Shown: positions 49,727 through 59,177 of the stretch, in pieces
Position numbering within the stretch: the first letter of the stretch is position 1
Layout: each line of letters starts with the position of its first letter
Source of the DNA: Kangiella shandongensis
GTDB lineage: Bacteria > Pseudomonadota > Gammaproteobacteria > Enterobacterales > Kangiellaceae
Length of the DNA stretch: 64,000 bases
NCBI RefSeq assembly: GCF_020005365.1
Contig: NZ_JACNML010000008.1
Span: forward strand, 1-64,000
Reading direction: 5' to 3'
Position numbers and translations under genes: made by a program
Notes under the pieces: model-generated
The model's input: the letters and a program-made list of their open reading frames with translations, nothing else
The model's database searches: none
Told to the model about the DNA's origin: nothing

Positions 49727-49734
49727 ATTCCCGC

Positions 49735-49818
49735 TCTGACTTTGTTGTAACGCATACTGCGGTACTCATGCACAAAATAGTGCATTCCGTTCCTAGATAT
49801 GCGTTACGTCGCGTCAGA
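49735..49818. repeat. 84-nt nested inverted repeat between dnaK and dnaJ
   Basis: Three perfect arm pairs are nested: TCTGAC/GTCAGA (outer), GTAACGCATA/TATGCGTTAC (middle, 10 bp) and ATGCAC/GTGCAT (inner, 6-base loop). The arms are almost equally spaced, so the whole stretch folds into one long hairpin or cruciform. It begins 9 bases after the dnaK stop. It may be a transposable palindromic element or an mRNA structure that separates dnaK from dnaJ expression. Confidence 0.7.
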
Positions 49819-49948
49819 ACAAAAATTTCCAGACTTAGAAAAGTATGTCATTGCGAGTGATTAGGGCGATGGCAGGAAAGAAAAGGTAAGCGCAGGATTC
49901 AGTTCCTGCGTTTGCAGTTAAAGAAGGTTAAAGATAAGTAGCAAAGTT

Positions 49949-51091
49949 ATGTCGAAACGTGATTATTACGAGGTGCTGGGTGTCTCCAAAGGCGCTGATA
50001 AAGCTGAATTGAAAAAGGCTTATCGTCGCTTGGCGATGAAAAACCACCCGGATCGTAATCCCGATGATAAGGAAGCTGAAAAGCGCTTTAAAGAAGCGAA
50101 GGAAGCTTATGAAGTCTTAAGCGATCCACAGAAACGCCAAATGTATGATCAGTATGGTCATGCCGGCGTTGATCAGAGTATGGGTGGTGGCCCCAGCGGC
50201 TTTGGCGGTGGCGAGGACTTTAATGATATCTTCGGTGACATCTTCGGAGACATCTTTGGCGGCGGCGGTGGCCGTCGTGGCGGTGGTCGACGTCAGGCAC
50301 GTGGTAATGATCTGCAATACAATTTAGAGATCAGCCTCGAAGAAGCGGTTCGTGGTGTCGAGAAAACCATCAAGGTTCCGACATACGTTGATTGTGATAC
50401 CTGCCATGGTGACGGCGCTAAACCGGGATCTGGAACCACGACCTGTACTACTTGTGGTGGTCAAGGTGCTGTTCGCATGAGTCAGGGCTTCTTCTCGGTG
50501 CAGCAGACCTGCCCGGACTGTCACGGCACGGGGCAAGTGATTAAAGATCCTTGTCCGGACTGTAGTGGTCAAGGCCGTGTGCATAAGACCAAAGAGCTGA
50601 AAGTCAATATTCCTGCGGGGATTGATGACGGTATGCGCGTGCGTTTAAGCGGTGAAGGTGAAGCTGGCGGCCCGGGCGCTATTACTGGCGATCTGTATGT
50701 ACAGGTTTACGTCAAAGAACATCCGATTTTTAAGCGTGATGGTGTCAACTTATACTGTGAGATGCCATTAAGTTTTGTGACAGCAGCGTTGGGCGGTAAG
50801 TTAGACGTTCCGACTTTGGATGGCAAGGTATCTCTGACGATCCCTGCTGAAACGCAGACCGGGCGACTGTTCCGTATGAAAGGAAAAGGCGTGAAAGGCG
50901 TTCGTAGCAGTATGGTTGGTGATTTGCTGTGCCGCGTGATCGTTGAAACTCCGGTTAAGTTGAGCAAAGAGCAAAAAAGTTTGCTGGAAGAGTTCCAACA
51001 GACAGTTAATGACTCGGGAGGTAAAAATAGCCCGAAGCAGAAAAACTGGTTTGACGGAGTGAAGAAGTTCTGGGATGCGATGACCGGTTAG
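49949..51091 (+). CDS. dnaJ: Co-chaperone DnaJ (Hsp40)
   Basis: A 380-residue type I Hsp40. The J domain (residues 5-70) has [20 protein letters not shown] with the HPD triad, then a Gly/Phe-rich linker ([30 protein letters not shown]), four CxxCxGxG zinc motifs ([32 protein letters not shown]) and the substrate-binding C-terminal domains. It follows dnaK by 222 bases that contain a large palindrome, and ends in a strong terminator. Confidence 0.97.
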   Translation: MSKRDYYEVLGVSKGADKAELKKAYRRLAMKNHPDRNPDDKEAEKRFKEAKEAYEVLSDPQKRQMYDQYGHAGVDQSMGGGPSGFGGGEDFNDIFGDIFGDIFGGGGGRRGGGRRQARGNDLQYNLEISLEEAVRGVEKTIKVPTYVDCDTCHGDGAKPGSGTTTCTTCGGQGAVRMSQGFFSVQQTCPDCHGTGQVIKDPCPDCSGQGRVHKTKELKVNIPAGIDDGMRVRLSGEGEAGGPGAITGDLYVQVYVKEHPIFKRDGVNLYCEMPLSFVTAALGGKLDVPTLDGKVSLTIPAETQTGRLFRMKGKGVKGVRSSMVGDLLCRVIVETPVKLSKEQKSLLEEFQQTVNDSGGKNSPKQKNWFDGVKKFWDAMTG

Positions 51092-51108
51092 ATGTATATA
51101 TGACGAAG

Positions 51109-51132
51109 AGCCCGCTACGAGCGGGCTTTTTT
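51109..51132 (+). terminator. Rho-independent terminator of dnaJ
   Basis: AGCCCGCT pairs with AGCGGGCT around ACG, followed by a T-run. Confidence 0.93.
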
Positions 51133-51191
51133 GTGTTTGTGTATAAAACGTTTTATGCTCACAACTCGGATTAGAAAGTGTTTTACGATAG

Positions 51192-51812
51192 ATGAGAAAA
51201 TTATTCACAATATTACAGGCTGGTTTTGTTGCCGGTCTCGTTCTGCTTGTCGGTTCCTGCGGTTCGGATAACTCGTTAGCGCCTCTTAGTGCCAATGATG
51301 TTGTGGTTGCCTTTGGCGATAGTTTAACCGACGGTGTCGGAGCCTCAAAGGGAAAAAGTTATCCGGAGATATTAGCAAGCCTGACAGGTCTGAACGTAGT
51401 TAATGAAGGTGTCTCTGGTGAAACTACGATAGAGGGTTTGCAGCGTCTGCCATCGGTATTACAAAAGCATCAGCCCAAGTTAGTGATCCTAATGGAAGGT
51501 GGGAACGATATCCTAAGAAATATGAGCAAAGCTCAGGCTAAAAAAAATTTAGCACAAATGATCCAAAAGATACGGCAAAGCGGTGCTCAGGTAGTGATGC
51601 TCGGAATACCGGAAAAGAAACTGTTCTCTGACTCGGCTGATTTTTATGATGAGTTAGCGAGTGAGTTTCAACTGGTTTATGATGGGGAAATCATGTCTGA
51701 TTTATTAAAAAAGCGATCCTATAAATCTGACTCCATTCATTTAAATAACGCTGGCTACCGGCAGTTGGCAAACCATATTAAGAGTATATTGGAAGAGCAG
51801 GGTGCTCTTTAA
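51192..51812 (+). CDS. SGNH-hydrolase lipoprotein (esterase/lysophospholipase type)
   Basis: A 206-residue lipoprotein. The signal sequence ends in lipobox VGSC (Cys23). The SGNH blocks are present: FGDSLTDG (block I, nucleophile Ser), VNEGVSGE (block II), GGNDILR (block III, Asn) and SDSIHLNNAGY (block V, Asp-His). It resembles TesA/arylesterase-like enzymes in length. The substrate is unknown; a lipid or acetyl ester in the envelope is likely. The stop lies 14 bases before the chosen dapB start, so the two may be co-transcribed. Confidence 0.85.
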   Translation: MRKLFTILQAGFVAGLVLLVGSCGSDNSLAPLSANDVVVAFGDSLTDGVGASKGKSYPEILASLTGLNVVNEGVSGETTIEGLQRLPSVLQKHQPKLVILMEGGNDILRNMSKAQAKKNLAQMIQKIRQSGAQVVMLGIPEKKLFSDSADFYDELASEFQLVYDGEIMSDLLKKRSYKSDSIHLNNAGYRQLANHIKSILEEQGAL

Positions 51813-51828
51813 TGACGAAGAGAAGATG

Positions 51829-52632
51829 ATGAATAAAACACCGATTATTATTAACGCCTGTACTGGACGTATGGGTAAAGAGTTATTAGCAGCAACACTT
51901 AATGAACCAGACGCAGAGCTGATATCCGCTATTGCCCGTCAGGGCCATCCAATGGTCGGCACCGACGTGGCTTTTTTGGTTGGCACAGAGCCGCAAGGTA
52001 TTTTTGTTGGGGATGATTTGTCGCAGGCGTTATCCCAAGACAAAATTGTTATTGATTTCAGTTTACCCGAGTATTCTATCCGCAGCCTGAATCAGGCCGT
52101 GGCTGCTAAAGCGGCTATGGTGATTGGTACCACGGGCTATAGTCCGGAACAATTACAGCAAATTGAAAATGCCGCTGAAGAAATTCCTATCGTTTTTGCC
52201 GCGAACTACTCTATCGGGATTAATAGTCTGATTGGCCTGGTCAAGCAGGCAACTCAATTGCTGGGTCACAAGTCGGATATTGAAATCTTTGAAGCGCACC
52301 ATAAGCATAAAAAAGACGCTCCCTCGGGAACGGCGTTAGCGCTGGGCGAAGCCGTGGCTGAAGAACGGGGTAAAAAACTCAGCGATATCGCCGAGTGGGC
52401 GCGGCACGGTGAGTCACCAAGGCAGGAAGGAAGTGTTGGCTTCTCCGTTATGCGCGCCGGCGATATCGTCGGAACGCACGATGTGGTTTTTGCCCTAAAT
52501 GGTGAGGTGGTGACTCTTCGTCATGAGGCGCAGTCGCGTCAGTGTTTTGCCAGCGGTGCGGTGGTTGCTGCTCAATGGTTAGAAGGCAAAGCACCTGGTT
52601 TATACAGTATGCAAGACGTCCTTGGCTTATAG
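51829..52632 (+). CDS. dapB: 4-hydroxy-tetrahydrodipicolinate reductase
   Basis: A 267-residue enzyme of lysine/diaminopimelate synthesis. The dinucleotide loop is ACTGRMGKELL (here with ACTGRMG in place of the common GAAGRMG), then FSLPEYSIRSLNQAVAAKAAMVIGTTGYS, and EAHHKHKKDAPSGTAL, with the catalytic His pair and Lys. The ATG at 51829 has GAAGAG 6 bases upstream; a GTG at 51802 overlaps the previous gene and is less likely. It is normally next to carA; here the two are separated by 1.6 kb with an RNA gene and another coding gene. Confidence 0.95.
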   Translation: MNKTPIIINACTGRMGKELLAATLNEPDAELISAIARQGHPMVGTDVAFLVGTEPQGIFVGDDLSQALSQDKIVIDFSLPEYSIRSLNQAVAAKAAMVIGTTGYSPEQLQQIENAAEEIPIVFAANYSIGINSLIGLVKQATQLLGHKSDIEIFEAHHKHKKDAPSGTALALGEAVAEERGKKLSDIAEWARHGESPRQEGSVGFSVMRAGDIVGTHDVVFALNGEVVTLRHEAQSRQCFASGAVVAAQWLEGKAPGLYSMQDVLGL

Positions 52633-52689
52633 GTAAAAACGCTGACTAGCCAGGGTTGAGTAGTTTTTTGAGAGATTGGCTATAAATGT

Positions 52690-52707
52690 TGTAAGAGATC
52701 TCTCAAT
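52690..52707 (+). promoter_or_regulatory. GacA/UvrY-type upstream activating box
   Basis: TGTAAGagATctCTCAAT matches the GacA box consensus (TGTAAGNNATNNCTTACA) at 11 of 14 defined positions, with the left half perfect. It is about 170 bases before the predicted start of the RNA, which is the position known for rsmY/rsmZ/csrB UAS sites. Confidence 0.6.
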
Positions 52708-52833
52708 GATTTGTAATCTGGGGCTAAGTTTAGGGTCAGATATTAGAGGTTTTAAGCTACAAAAATAGGTTAACCTGTTGTTTTATAGGTATATTTTAAT
52801 TGTTTCTGGCAATGGACTGGTTATTTTTGTGGC

Positions 52834-52861
52834 TTGCGAACAGTGATAAAAGGCGTAAAGT
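52834..52861 (+). promoter_or_regulatory. Core promoter of the CsrB-like RNA
   Basis: TTGCGA and TAAAGT, separated by 16 bases, form a plausible sigma-70 promoter. The transcript would start near 52868, immediately before the first GGA-bearing hairpin. Confidence 0.5.
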
Positions 52862-52867
52862 AATAGT

Positions 52868-52990
52868 TGTGCAAGGGACGCACGCAGGGAATACTAGCCG
52901 AAGGACTTGGTGAAACAAGGAAGTAGCAGGGAGCACTTTAAAGAGGCATGAAGCCACTCGAAAATGGGCGGGATTACCGCCCTTTTTCTT
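52868..52990 (+). ncRNA. CsrB/RsmZ-like CsrA-sequestering small RNA
   Basis: A predicted RNA of about 120 nt without open frame. It has GGA motifs at 52876, 52888, 52903, 52919 and 52930, with a sixth in the terminator loop. Three are held in the loops of small hairpins: GTGC-aaGGGAc-GCAC, CCGA-aGGAc-TTGG and GTaGC-aGGGA-GCAC. This is how CsrA/RsmA binds its titrating RNAs. It ends in a terminator (GGGCGG-gatta-CCGCCC, then five T). A GacA-type box and a promoter lie upstream. The family would modulate carbon storage, biofilm or motility via CsrA. Sequence alone suggests this; no homolog was compared. Confidence 0.65.
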
Positions 52991-53009
52991 TTATGGGTTC
53001 CTAAAAATA

Positions 53010-54068
53010 ATGAATAAATATCTTTATCCCAACGGTTCAGAGAAGAAATGCAGTTTTTGTGAAGCTCTTATAGGTGTTTTATATATCATAATTATTGCTG
53101 CAATTACCTGGGGTATCGTAGATTTTATTATCACCTTCTTTACAGAGCGTGGCTCATTCGGTTATTGGCTATCAACGATAATCTGGTCTGGGTGGTTCGG
53201 TTGTGTTGCTCTGTACTACTCTTTGCGGGATGCCTTACCAATGTTGGCTATAAAAGCCAGTAAGCTGGTAATTTATAAAGGTCTAGTCACTAGAGATAAA
53301 GTTTCATTAGACGATATTCAATACATAGAAATCGAATGTCACAATGAAACAGGAGTCCAAATACTCATTACCCTAACTATTAATAGTAAGTTTTACGCTG
53401 AAATTACTGATAATACCTGCAGTATTAGACAGTTTAGCACCTTCTGCAGGAAATATGTTCCTAGGCTAAAAATCAAGTCAAATTATATGTTAACACCTGA
53501 ATCAGAGGGCACTAGTAGTGGTTCTTGTGACTTAGATACTTGTACTGAGGAGGACTTATTTAATCAATTGGATTTGGCAAATTCTGTGGGGAATGACGAA
53601 TTAGCCTTGAGAATACTACATTGCCTGAAGGAGAAAGAGTATTTTGTCGATGGTTTTATGGGAGATATCTACTTAAACAGTGGGGGAGAGTTTAACGATA
53701 AGAAGGCCCTGCAAAAGTATGGAGAAGGGTACTCCAAAGGAGATGTGCATGCTGCTATTGGCCTAGGAAGAATGTATTTTCATGGCATCGAAGTTGAGGA
53801 AGATGAAAAGACAGCCTTAAAGTACTTCCAATTTGCTAGAGGGTATCGCTCTGGAAATTTATATTATTATTTAGGCTTATACCACTTTAATGGCATGTGC
53901 GGCATTGAGAAAAACATTCAAATGGCAAGGTATCTATTTAAAAAAGCAATAGTTTATGGCGTACCAGAAGGTTATACCGGTTTGGCATTGATTGAGCGTG
54001 AAAATCGTAACTTCTGTAAGATGTTTAGTCTGACTCTAAAACAAGTAAAAGCTGAGCAACTTTCATAG
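53010..54068 (+). CDS. Membrane protein with Sel1-like repeats
   Basis: A 352-residue protein with two N-terminal transmembrane helices (residues 20-46 and 54-75), a PH-like middle part (LVIYKGLVTRDKVSLDDIQYIEIE) and a C-terminal region of Sel1-type repeats (about 225-335: AAIGLGRMYFHGIEVEEDEKTALKYFQFARGY and YYYLGLYHFNGMCGIEKNIQMARYLFKKAI). Sel1 repeats mediate protein binding. The gene is visibly AT-rich compared with dapB and carA on either side, and it interrupts a common gene order, so it may have been acquired. It starts 20 bases after the RNA terminator. Confidence 0.65.
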   Translation: MNKYLYPNGSEKKCSFCEALIGVLYIIIIAAITWGIVDFIITFFTERGSFGYWLSTIIWSGWFGCVALYYSLRDALPMLAIKASKLVIYKGLVTRDKVSLDDIQYIEIECHNETGVQILITLTINSKFYAEITDNTCSIRQFSTFCRKYVPRLKIKSNYMLTPESEGTSSGSCDLDTCTEEDLFNQLDLANSVGNDELALRILHCLKEKEYFVDGFMGDIYLNSGGEFNDKKALQKYGEGYSKGDVHAAIGLGRMYFHGIEVEEDEKTALKYFQFARGYRSGNLYYYLGLYHFNGMCGIEKNIQMARYLFKKAIVYGVPEGYTGLALIERENRNFCKMFSLTLKQVKAEQLS

Positions 54069-54103
54069 ACATAAATTTAGTGATCCCTTACAATACACGG
54101 AAT

Positions 54104-54132
54104 TTGCCAAATTTTTGTCTATCTTGTAAAAA
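54104..54132 (+). promoter_or_regulatory. Possible carAB promoter
   Basis: TTGCCA (54104-54109) and TAAAAA (54127-54132) are 17 bases apart. The leader to carA is about 55 bases. No convincing arginine box was found. This is a weak candidate. Confidence 0.35.
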
Positions 54133-54191
54133 TGTGCGGAATCATTACTAAGTGAGTCCGGTTTTTTTGCGCTCAAAAAACGGAGGTTTCT

Positions 54192-55352
54192 TTGCCAACA
54201 CAAGAGTCTCAGCAGCTACTTTCAAGTCTGCAACCCGCCATTTTAGTTCTCGAAGACGGTAGTGTTTTTCACGGTTCATCAATTGGTTACGATGGGCACG
54301 CTGTCGGAGAGGTAGTTTTTAACACAGCCATGACTGGCTACCAAGAGATATTAACGGACCCTTCATACGCGAAACAATTGGTCACACTGACCTATCCTCA
54401 TATTGGTAATACCGGAATCAATAGCGAAGACGTCGAAGCCGATCAGGTTTGGGCCGAAGGTTTGATTATTCGTGATTTACCGTTATTACACAGTAACTGG
54501 CGTAGTGAGGAGTCACTTACAGACTACCTGAAACGCACTAAGAGAGTTGCCATTGCTGATATTGATACTCGACGCCTGACCCGTATTTTGCGCGATAAAG
54601 GCGCACAAAATGGCTGTATCATGGCAGGTGATATTGACGAGGCGAAGGCACTGGAGCTAGCGAAAGGTTTCCCTGGCTTAAAAGGTATGGACCTCGCTAA
54701 AGAAGTCTGCACCAAGGAGCAATACTCCTGGAAGCAGACAACTTGGGATGTGGTTGATGGCTACGGTGAACGCCAGGAAAATAAGTTTAAGGTTGTGGCA
54801 TACGACTATGGCGTAAAAAAGAATATTTTACGTATGTTAGCCGAACGCGGCTGTGAACTCACGGTGGTACCAGCTCAAACACCAGCGAAGGATGTGTTGG
54901 CGATGAATCCTGATGGTGTTTTTCTGTCGAATGGTCCGGGTGACCCAGAGCCCTGTGATTACGCGATTAAAGCGATTCAAGATATTCTGGAGACAGACAT
55001 CCCAGTGTTTGGTATTTGCTTAGGTCACCAGTTATTGGCATTAGCCAGTGGCGCCAAAAGTATCAAGATGAAATTTGGTCATCATGGTGCGAACCATCCG
55101 GTTAAAACAATAGAAGACGAGCGTGTCATGATTACCAGCCAGAACCACGGTTTTGCAGTGGATGAGAAGACATTGCCTGATAATTTGAAAGCAACGCATC
55201 GCTCGTTGTTTGATGATTCTCTACAAGGTATTCATCGTACGGATAAAGCGGCCTTCAGTTTCCAGGGCCACCCCGAAGCAAGCCCGGGTCCGCACGATGC
55301 AGCGCCACTATTTGATCATTTTATTGAGCTAATGGAACAAGCAAAAGCCTAG
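54192..55352 (+). CDS. carA: Carbamoyl-phosphate synthase small subunit
   Basis: A 386-residue glutaminase subunit that feeds ammonia to CarB for arginine and pyrimidine synthesis. The N-terminal domain opens [37 protein letters not shown]. The class I amidotransferase domain has the catalytic Cys in [15 protein letters not shown] and the His-Glu in [10 protein letters not shown]. The start is a TTG at 54192 with GGAGG 5 bases upstream. carB follows at 14 bases, so carA-carB form an operon. Confidence 0.97.
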   Translation: MPTQESQQLLSSLQPAILVLEDGSVFHGSSIGYDGHAVGEVVFNTAMTGYQEILTDPSYAKQLVTLTYPHIGNTGINSEDVEADQVWAEGLIIRDLPLLHSNWRSEESLTDYLKRTKRVAIADIDTRRLTRILRDKGAQNGCIMAGDIDEAKALELAKGFPGLKGMDLAKEVCTKEQYSWKQTTWDVVDGYGERQENKFKVVAYDYGVKKNILRMLAERGCELTVVPAQTPAKDVLAMNPDGVFLSNGPGDPEPCDYAIKAIQDILETDIPVFGICLGHQLLALASGAKSIKMKFGHHGANHPVKTIEDERVMITSQNHGFAVDEKTLPDNLKATHRSLFDDSLQGIHRTDKAAFSFQGHPEASPGPHDAAPLFDHFIELMEQAKA

Positions 55353-55366
55353 GAGAGATACAGAAT

Positions 55367-58300
55367 ATGCCAAAACGTACAGACATAGAAAGCATCTTAA
55401 TTTTAGGCGCTGGCCCTATTATTATCGGCCAGGCTTGTGAGTTTGATTACTCAGGTGCTCAAGCATGTAAAGCGCTAAAAGAAGAAGGGTATCGAGTTAT
55501 TCTGGTTAACTCTAACCCAGCGACGATTATGACTGACCCGAACATGGCCGATGCGACATATATCGAGCCAATTCAGTGGGAAGTCGTTGCAAAAATTATT
55601 GAAAAAGAAAAGCCTGACGCGATTTTACCGACCATGGGAGGACAGACCGCATTAAACTGTGCACTGGATTTGGCTTCTCGAGGTGTACTGGAAATTCATG
55701 GCGTCGAAATGATTGGTGCTAACCGCGAAGCGATTGATAAAGCGGAAGATCGTGAGCTGTTTGCGAAAGCGATGTCAAAGATTGGCCTGGATCAGCCGCG
55801 TCAAGACATTGCACGTAGTATGGAAGATGCCTGGAAAGTGCAGGAAGAGGTCGGCTTCCCCTGTATTATCCGTCCATCGTTTACTATGGGAGGTACCGGT
55901 GGTGGTATCGCTTATAATAAAGAAGAGTTCAAAGAGCTTTGTTACCGTGGCCTGGATCTGTCGCCGACCAATGAGCTGTTAATTGATGAGTCGTTGATTG
56001 GTTGGAAAGAGTACGAGATGGAAGTGGTTCGTGATAAGAACGACAACTGTATTATCATCTGCTCGATTGAGAACTTTGATCCCATGGGGGTGCATACGGG
56101 TGACTCGATCACGGTTGCGCCTGCGCAAACATTGACTGACAAAGAATACCAGCGTATGCGTGACGCATCGCTGGCGGTATTGCGTGAAATTGGTGTTGAG
56201 ACGGGTGGCTCGAACGTACAGTTCGCGATTAACCCTGACAATGGGCGTATGACGATTATTGAGATGAATCCGCGTGTGTCTCGCTCATCAGCCTTAGCCT
56301 CGAAAGCGACTGGCTTCCCAATTGCTAAAGTGGCAGCAAAACTGGCGGTTGGCTATACTCTGGACGAGCTACAGAATGAAATTACGGGCGGCAAAACTCC
56401 TGCTTCGTTCGAGCCAAGTATTGATTACGTGGTCACTAAAATACCTCGTTTCAATTTTGAGAAGTTCCCAAATACTGACGCCACTCTGACCACACAGATG
56501 AAGTCGGTGGGTGAGGTCATGGCGATTGGTCGCACTTTCCAGGAATCAATGCAAAAAGCATTGCGAGGCCTGGAGGTTGGTTCACACGGTTTTGAACCAA
56601 AAATCGAAGAAAGCAATGAAGCGTGGGTAGACACCTTACGTCAAAACTTACGTGTACCGGGTACGGAGCGGATCTGGTACATTGGTGATGCCTTCCGTAA
56701 AGGCTGGAGTATTGATGATGTCTTTGACTTGACGGGTATTGACCGTTGGTTCCTGGTGCAGATTGAGGAAATCATCAAGATCGAACAAATGCTTAACGGC
56801 AAGTCACTGTCAGATCTGGACGAGTTCTTGTTGCGTCAGGTCAAGCGCAAGGGCTTTTCAGATGCTCGCTTAGCCGAAATTTTCGCTTGTCGTGAAAAAG
56901 AAATTCGTAAGCTACGTAAAAAACTGGGTGTCATGCCGGTCTATAAGCGTGTAGACACCTGTGCGGCAGAATTTGCTACCAGCACGGCTTACATGTATTC
57001 GACCTATGAAGAAGAGTGTGAAGCTGAGCCTTCGGATCGTGAAAAAATCATGATTTTAGGTGGTGGTCCAAACCGTATCGGTCAGGGTATCGAGTTTGAC
57101 TATTGCTGTGTGCACGCGGCTTTTGCCATGCGCGATGACGGTTATGAAACTATTATGGTTAACTGTAACCCGGAAACGGTCTCGACGGATTATGACACTT
57201 CGGATCGTCTGTATTTCGAGCCTTTAACGCTGGAAGATGTGTTAGCCATTGTTGATGTTGAGCAGCCAAAAGGTGTCATTGTTCATTATGGTGGGCAGAC
57301 GCCATTAAAGCTGGCGCGTGATCTGGAGGCCGCTGGTGTGCCAATTATTGGTACTTCGCCGGATGCGATTGACCGGGCGGAAGACCGTGAGCGTTTCCAA
57401 CGTGCGATTGACCGCTTAGGTTTGTTGCAGCCACCTAATCGAACGGCTCGTAACCTTGAAGAAGGTGTGCGTCTGGCAGAAGAAATTGGTTATCCTCTGG
57501 TGGTTCGTCCATCGTACGTACTGGGTGGTCGAGCCATGGAAATCGTCTATAACGAAGAAGAGCTTCGCCGTTATATGAACGATGCGGTCAGCGTGTCGAA
57601 TGAGTCTCCAGTATTGCTTGATCGCTTCCTTGATGATGCGATCGAAGTGGATGTGGATGCGATTTTCGATGGCGAACAAATTCTTATCGGTGGCGTGATG
57701 GAACACATTGAGCAGGCGGGTGTTCACTCGGGTGACTCGGCGTGTTCGATCCCTCCATTCAGTTTGAGTAAAGAAGTTCAGGATGAAATGCGCCACCAAA
57801 TGCTGAAGATGGCAAAAGAGTTGCAGGTACGCGGGCTGATGAATACACAGTTTGCCATCCAAGGCGACAAAATCTTTATTCTTGAGGTGAACCCTCGTGC
57901 TTCGCGTACGGTGCCATTCGTTTCTAAAGCGACCAGTACGCCGTTAGCGAAAGTTGCTGCGTCAGTGATGGCTGGAAAGACTTTGAAAGAGATTGGTTAT
58001 ACGCAAGAAGTCATCCCAACTTACTTCTCAGTAAAAGAGCCGGTGTTCCCATTTAATAAGTTCCCGGGTTCTGATCCAATTTTAGGACCAGAGATGAAAT
58101 CAACGGGTGAAGCAATGGGTGTCGGTAAAACCTTCGGTGATGCTTTCTATAAAGCAAAACTTGGTGGCGGCAGTGGCCAGGTGGTTCCATTAAGTGGCCG
58201 TGCCATTATCAGTGTTCGTGAAGCGGATCGCGCGGGCTTAACCGATGTAGCGCGTAATCTGGTGGAGCAGGGCTTTGAGCTTATGGCCACCAGTGGTACG

Positions 58301-58597
58301 GCGAGAGCTATTCGTGAAGCAGGCATCCCGTGTCAGCGTATTAATAAAATGTTCGAAGGTCGCCCACATATTGTGGACTATATCAAGAATGGTGAGGTAG
58401 ACTATATTATTAATACGACCGAGGGTAAGCAGGCGATTGCTGACTCTTACCTTATCCGTCGCAGTGCCTTGCAACACAAGGTTCCATATACAACGACACT
58501 GGCGGGAGCTGTCGCCTCTTGTGCGGCGATGAAAGAACACACCCGCAGTACGATTAATTCTGTTCAGGAATTACATAAACAGGTAAAAGCAGTATGA
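55367..58597 (+). CDS. carB: Carbamoyl-phosphate synthase large subunit
   Basis: A 1076-residue subunit made of two homologous ATP-grasp halves (about 1-400 and 550-930), each with the [26 protein letters not shown] / [32 protein letters not shown] type carboxyphosphate or carbamate domain. A central oligomerisation domain (about 400-550) and a C-terminal MGS-like domain ([22 protein letters not shown]) that binds UMP/ornithine complete it. It overlaps greA by 4 bases. Confidence 0.97.
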   Translation: MPKRTDIESILILGAGPIIIGQACEFDYSGAQACKALKEEGYRVILVNSNPATIMTDPNMADATYIEPIQWEVVAKIIEKEKPDAILPTMGGQTALNCALDLASRGVLEIHGVEMIGANREAIDKAEDRELFAKAMSKIGLDQPRQDIARSMEDAWKVQEEVGFPCIIRPSFTMGGTGGGIAYNKEEFKELCYRGLDLSPTNELLIDESLIGWKEYEMEVVRDKNDNCIIICSIENFDPMGVHTGDSITVAPAQTLTDKEYQRMRDASLAVLREIGVETGGSNVQFAINPDNGRMTIIEMNPRVSRSSALASKATGFPIAKVAAKLAVGYTLDELQNEITGGKTPASFEPSIDYVVTKIPRFNFEKFPNTDATLTTQMKSVGEVMAIGRTFQESMQKALRGLEVGSHGFEPKIEESNEAWVDTLRQNLRVPGTERIWYIGDAFRKGWSIDDVFDLTGIDRWFLVQIEEIIKIEQMLNGKSLSDLDEFLLRQVKRKGFSDARLAEIFACREKEIRKLRKKLGVMPVYKRVDTCAAEFATSTAYMYSTYEEECEAEPSDREKIMILGGGPNRIGQGIEFDYCCVHAAFAMRDDGYETIMVNCNPETVSTDYDTSDRLYFEPLTLEDVLAIVDVEQPKGVIVHYGGQTPLKLARDLEAAGVPIIGTSPDAIDRAEDRERFQRAIDRLGLLQPPNRTARNLEEGVRLAEEIGYPLVVRPSYVLGGRAMEIVYNEEELRRYMNDAVSVSNESPVLLDRFLDDAIEVDVDAIFDGEQILIGGVMEHIEQAGVHSGDSACSIPPFSLSKEVQDEMRHQMLKMAKELQVRGLMNTQFAIQGDKIFILEVNPRASRTVPFVSKATSTPLAKVAASVMAGKTLKEIGYTQEVIPTYFSVKEPVFPFNKFPGSDPILGPEMKSTGEAMGVGKTFGDAFYKAKLGGGSGQVVPLSGRAIISVREADRAGLTDVARNLVEQGFELMATSGTARAIREAGIPCQRINKMFEGRPHIVDYIKNGEVDYIINTTEGKQAIADSYLIRRSALQHKVPYTTTLAGAVASCAAMKEHTRSTINSVQELHKQVKAV

Positions 58598-59076
58598 GTA
58601 GAGTTCCAATGACTGCGGCTGGTGCAGAGCAGCTGCAGGCTGAATTGAATGATCTGAAAAAAGTACAGCGACCCAAAGTGGTCGCTGCGATTGCTGAAGC
58701 TCGAGAGCACGGTGACTTGAAAGAGAATGCCGAATATCATGCCGCTCGTGAACAGCAAGGCTTTATTGAGGGACGCATTCAAGAAATTGAAGCTAAGTTA
58801 TCCAATGCGCAGGTAGTTGATATTACGAAAATAACCAATAGTGGAAAGGTTATTTTCGGCTCAACTGTTGTGTTGGTTAATCTTGATGACGACGATGCTG
58901 CTGAAGTTAAATACCAGATCGTTGGTGATGACGAAGCTGATATTAAGCTCAACAAGCTATCGATTAACTCTCCTATTGCTCGCGGTTTAATCGGTAAAGA
59001 AGAAGGCGATATTGCCGATATTCAGACTCCGGGCGGTAAAGTGGAGTATGAAGTGGCAGAAGTGCTTTACGTTTAG
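58594..59076 (+). CDS. greA: Transcription elongation factor GreA
   Basis: A 160-residue factor that rescues backtracked RNA polymerase. The N-terminal coiled coil has [58 protein letters not shown], with the acidic tip residues ([10 protein letters not shown]). The C-terminal FKBP-like domain ends [14 protein letters not shown] ... [11 protein letters not shown]. The start overlaps the carB stop (ATGA), an arrangement that couples it to carB translation. Confidence 0.97.
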   Translation: MSRVPMTAAGAEQLQAELNDLKKVQRPKVVAAIAEAREHGDLKENAEYHAAREQQGFIEGRIQEIEAKLSNAQVVDITKITNSGKVIFGSTVVLVNLDDDDAAEVKYQIVGDDEADIKLNKLSINSPIARGLIGKEEGDIADIQTPGGKVEYEVAEVLYV

Positions 59077-59094
59077 TAGAAGTCTTTTGTTTAT

Positions 59095-59121
59095 AAAAGG
59101 GGCCAGATGGCCCCTTTTTTT
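59095..59121 (+). terminator. Rho-independent terminator after greA
   Basis: GGGGCC pairs with GGCCCC around AGAT, extended by A/T pairs and followed by seven T. Confidence 0.92.
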
Positions 59122-59177
59122 ATGTGAGGCAGGTAAAAATTTACGTAATTTTCACGCAAAAGGCATAGAATGAAATT

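Noticed and set aside
51802-51828. GTG at 51802 as the dapB start
   Set aside because: It overlaps the end of the SGNH gene and adds 9 non-family residues; GAAGAG is positioned for the ATG at 51829.
52868-52990. 4.5S (SRP) RNA or 6S RNA in the spacer after dapB
   Set aside because: A GGAAG..AGCAG stretch superficially recalls the SRP loop, but the conserved asymmetric bulges and closing helix are missing. The GGA-loop pattern and upstream box fit a CsrB-type RNA better.
54069-54191. Arginine box (ArgR operator) before carA
   Set aside because: No stretch matches the 18-bp consensus well; only short AT-rich similarities are present.
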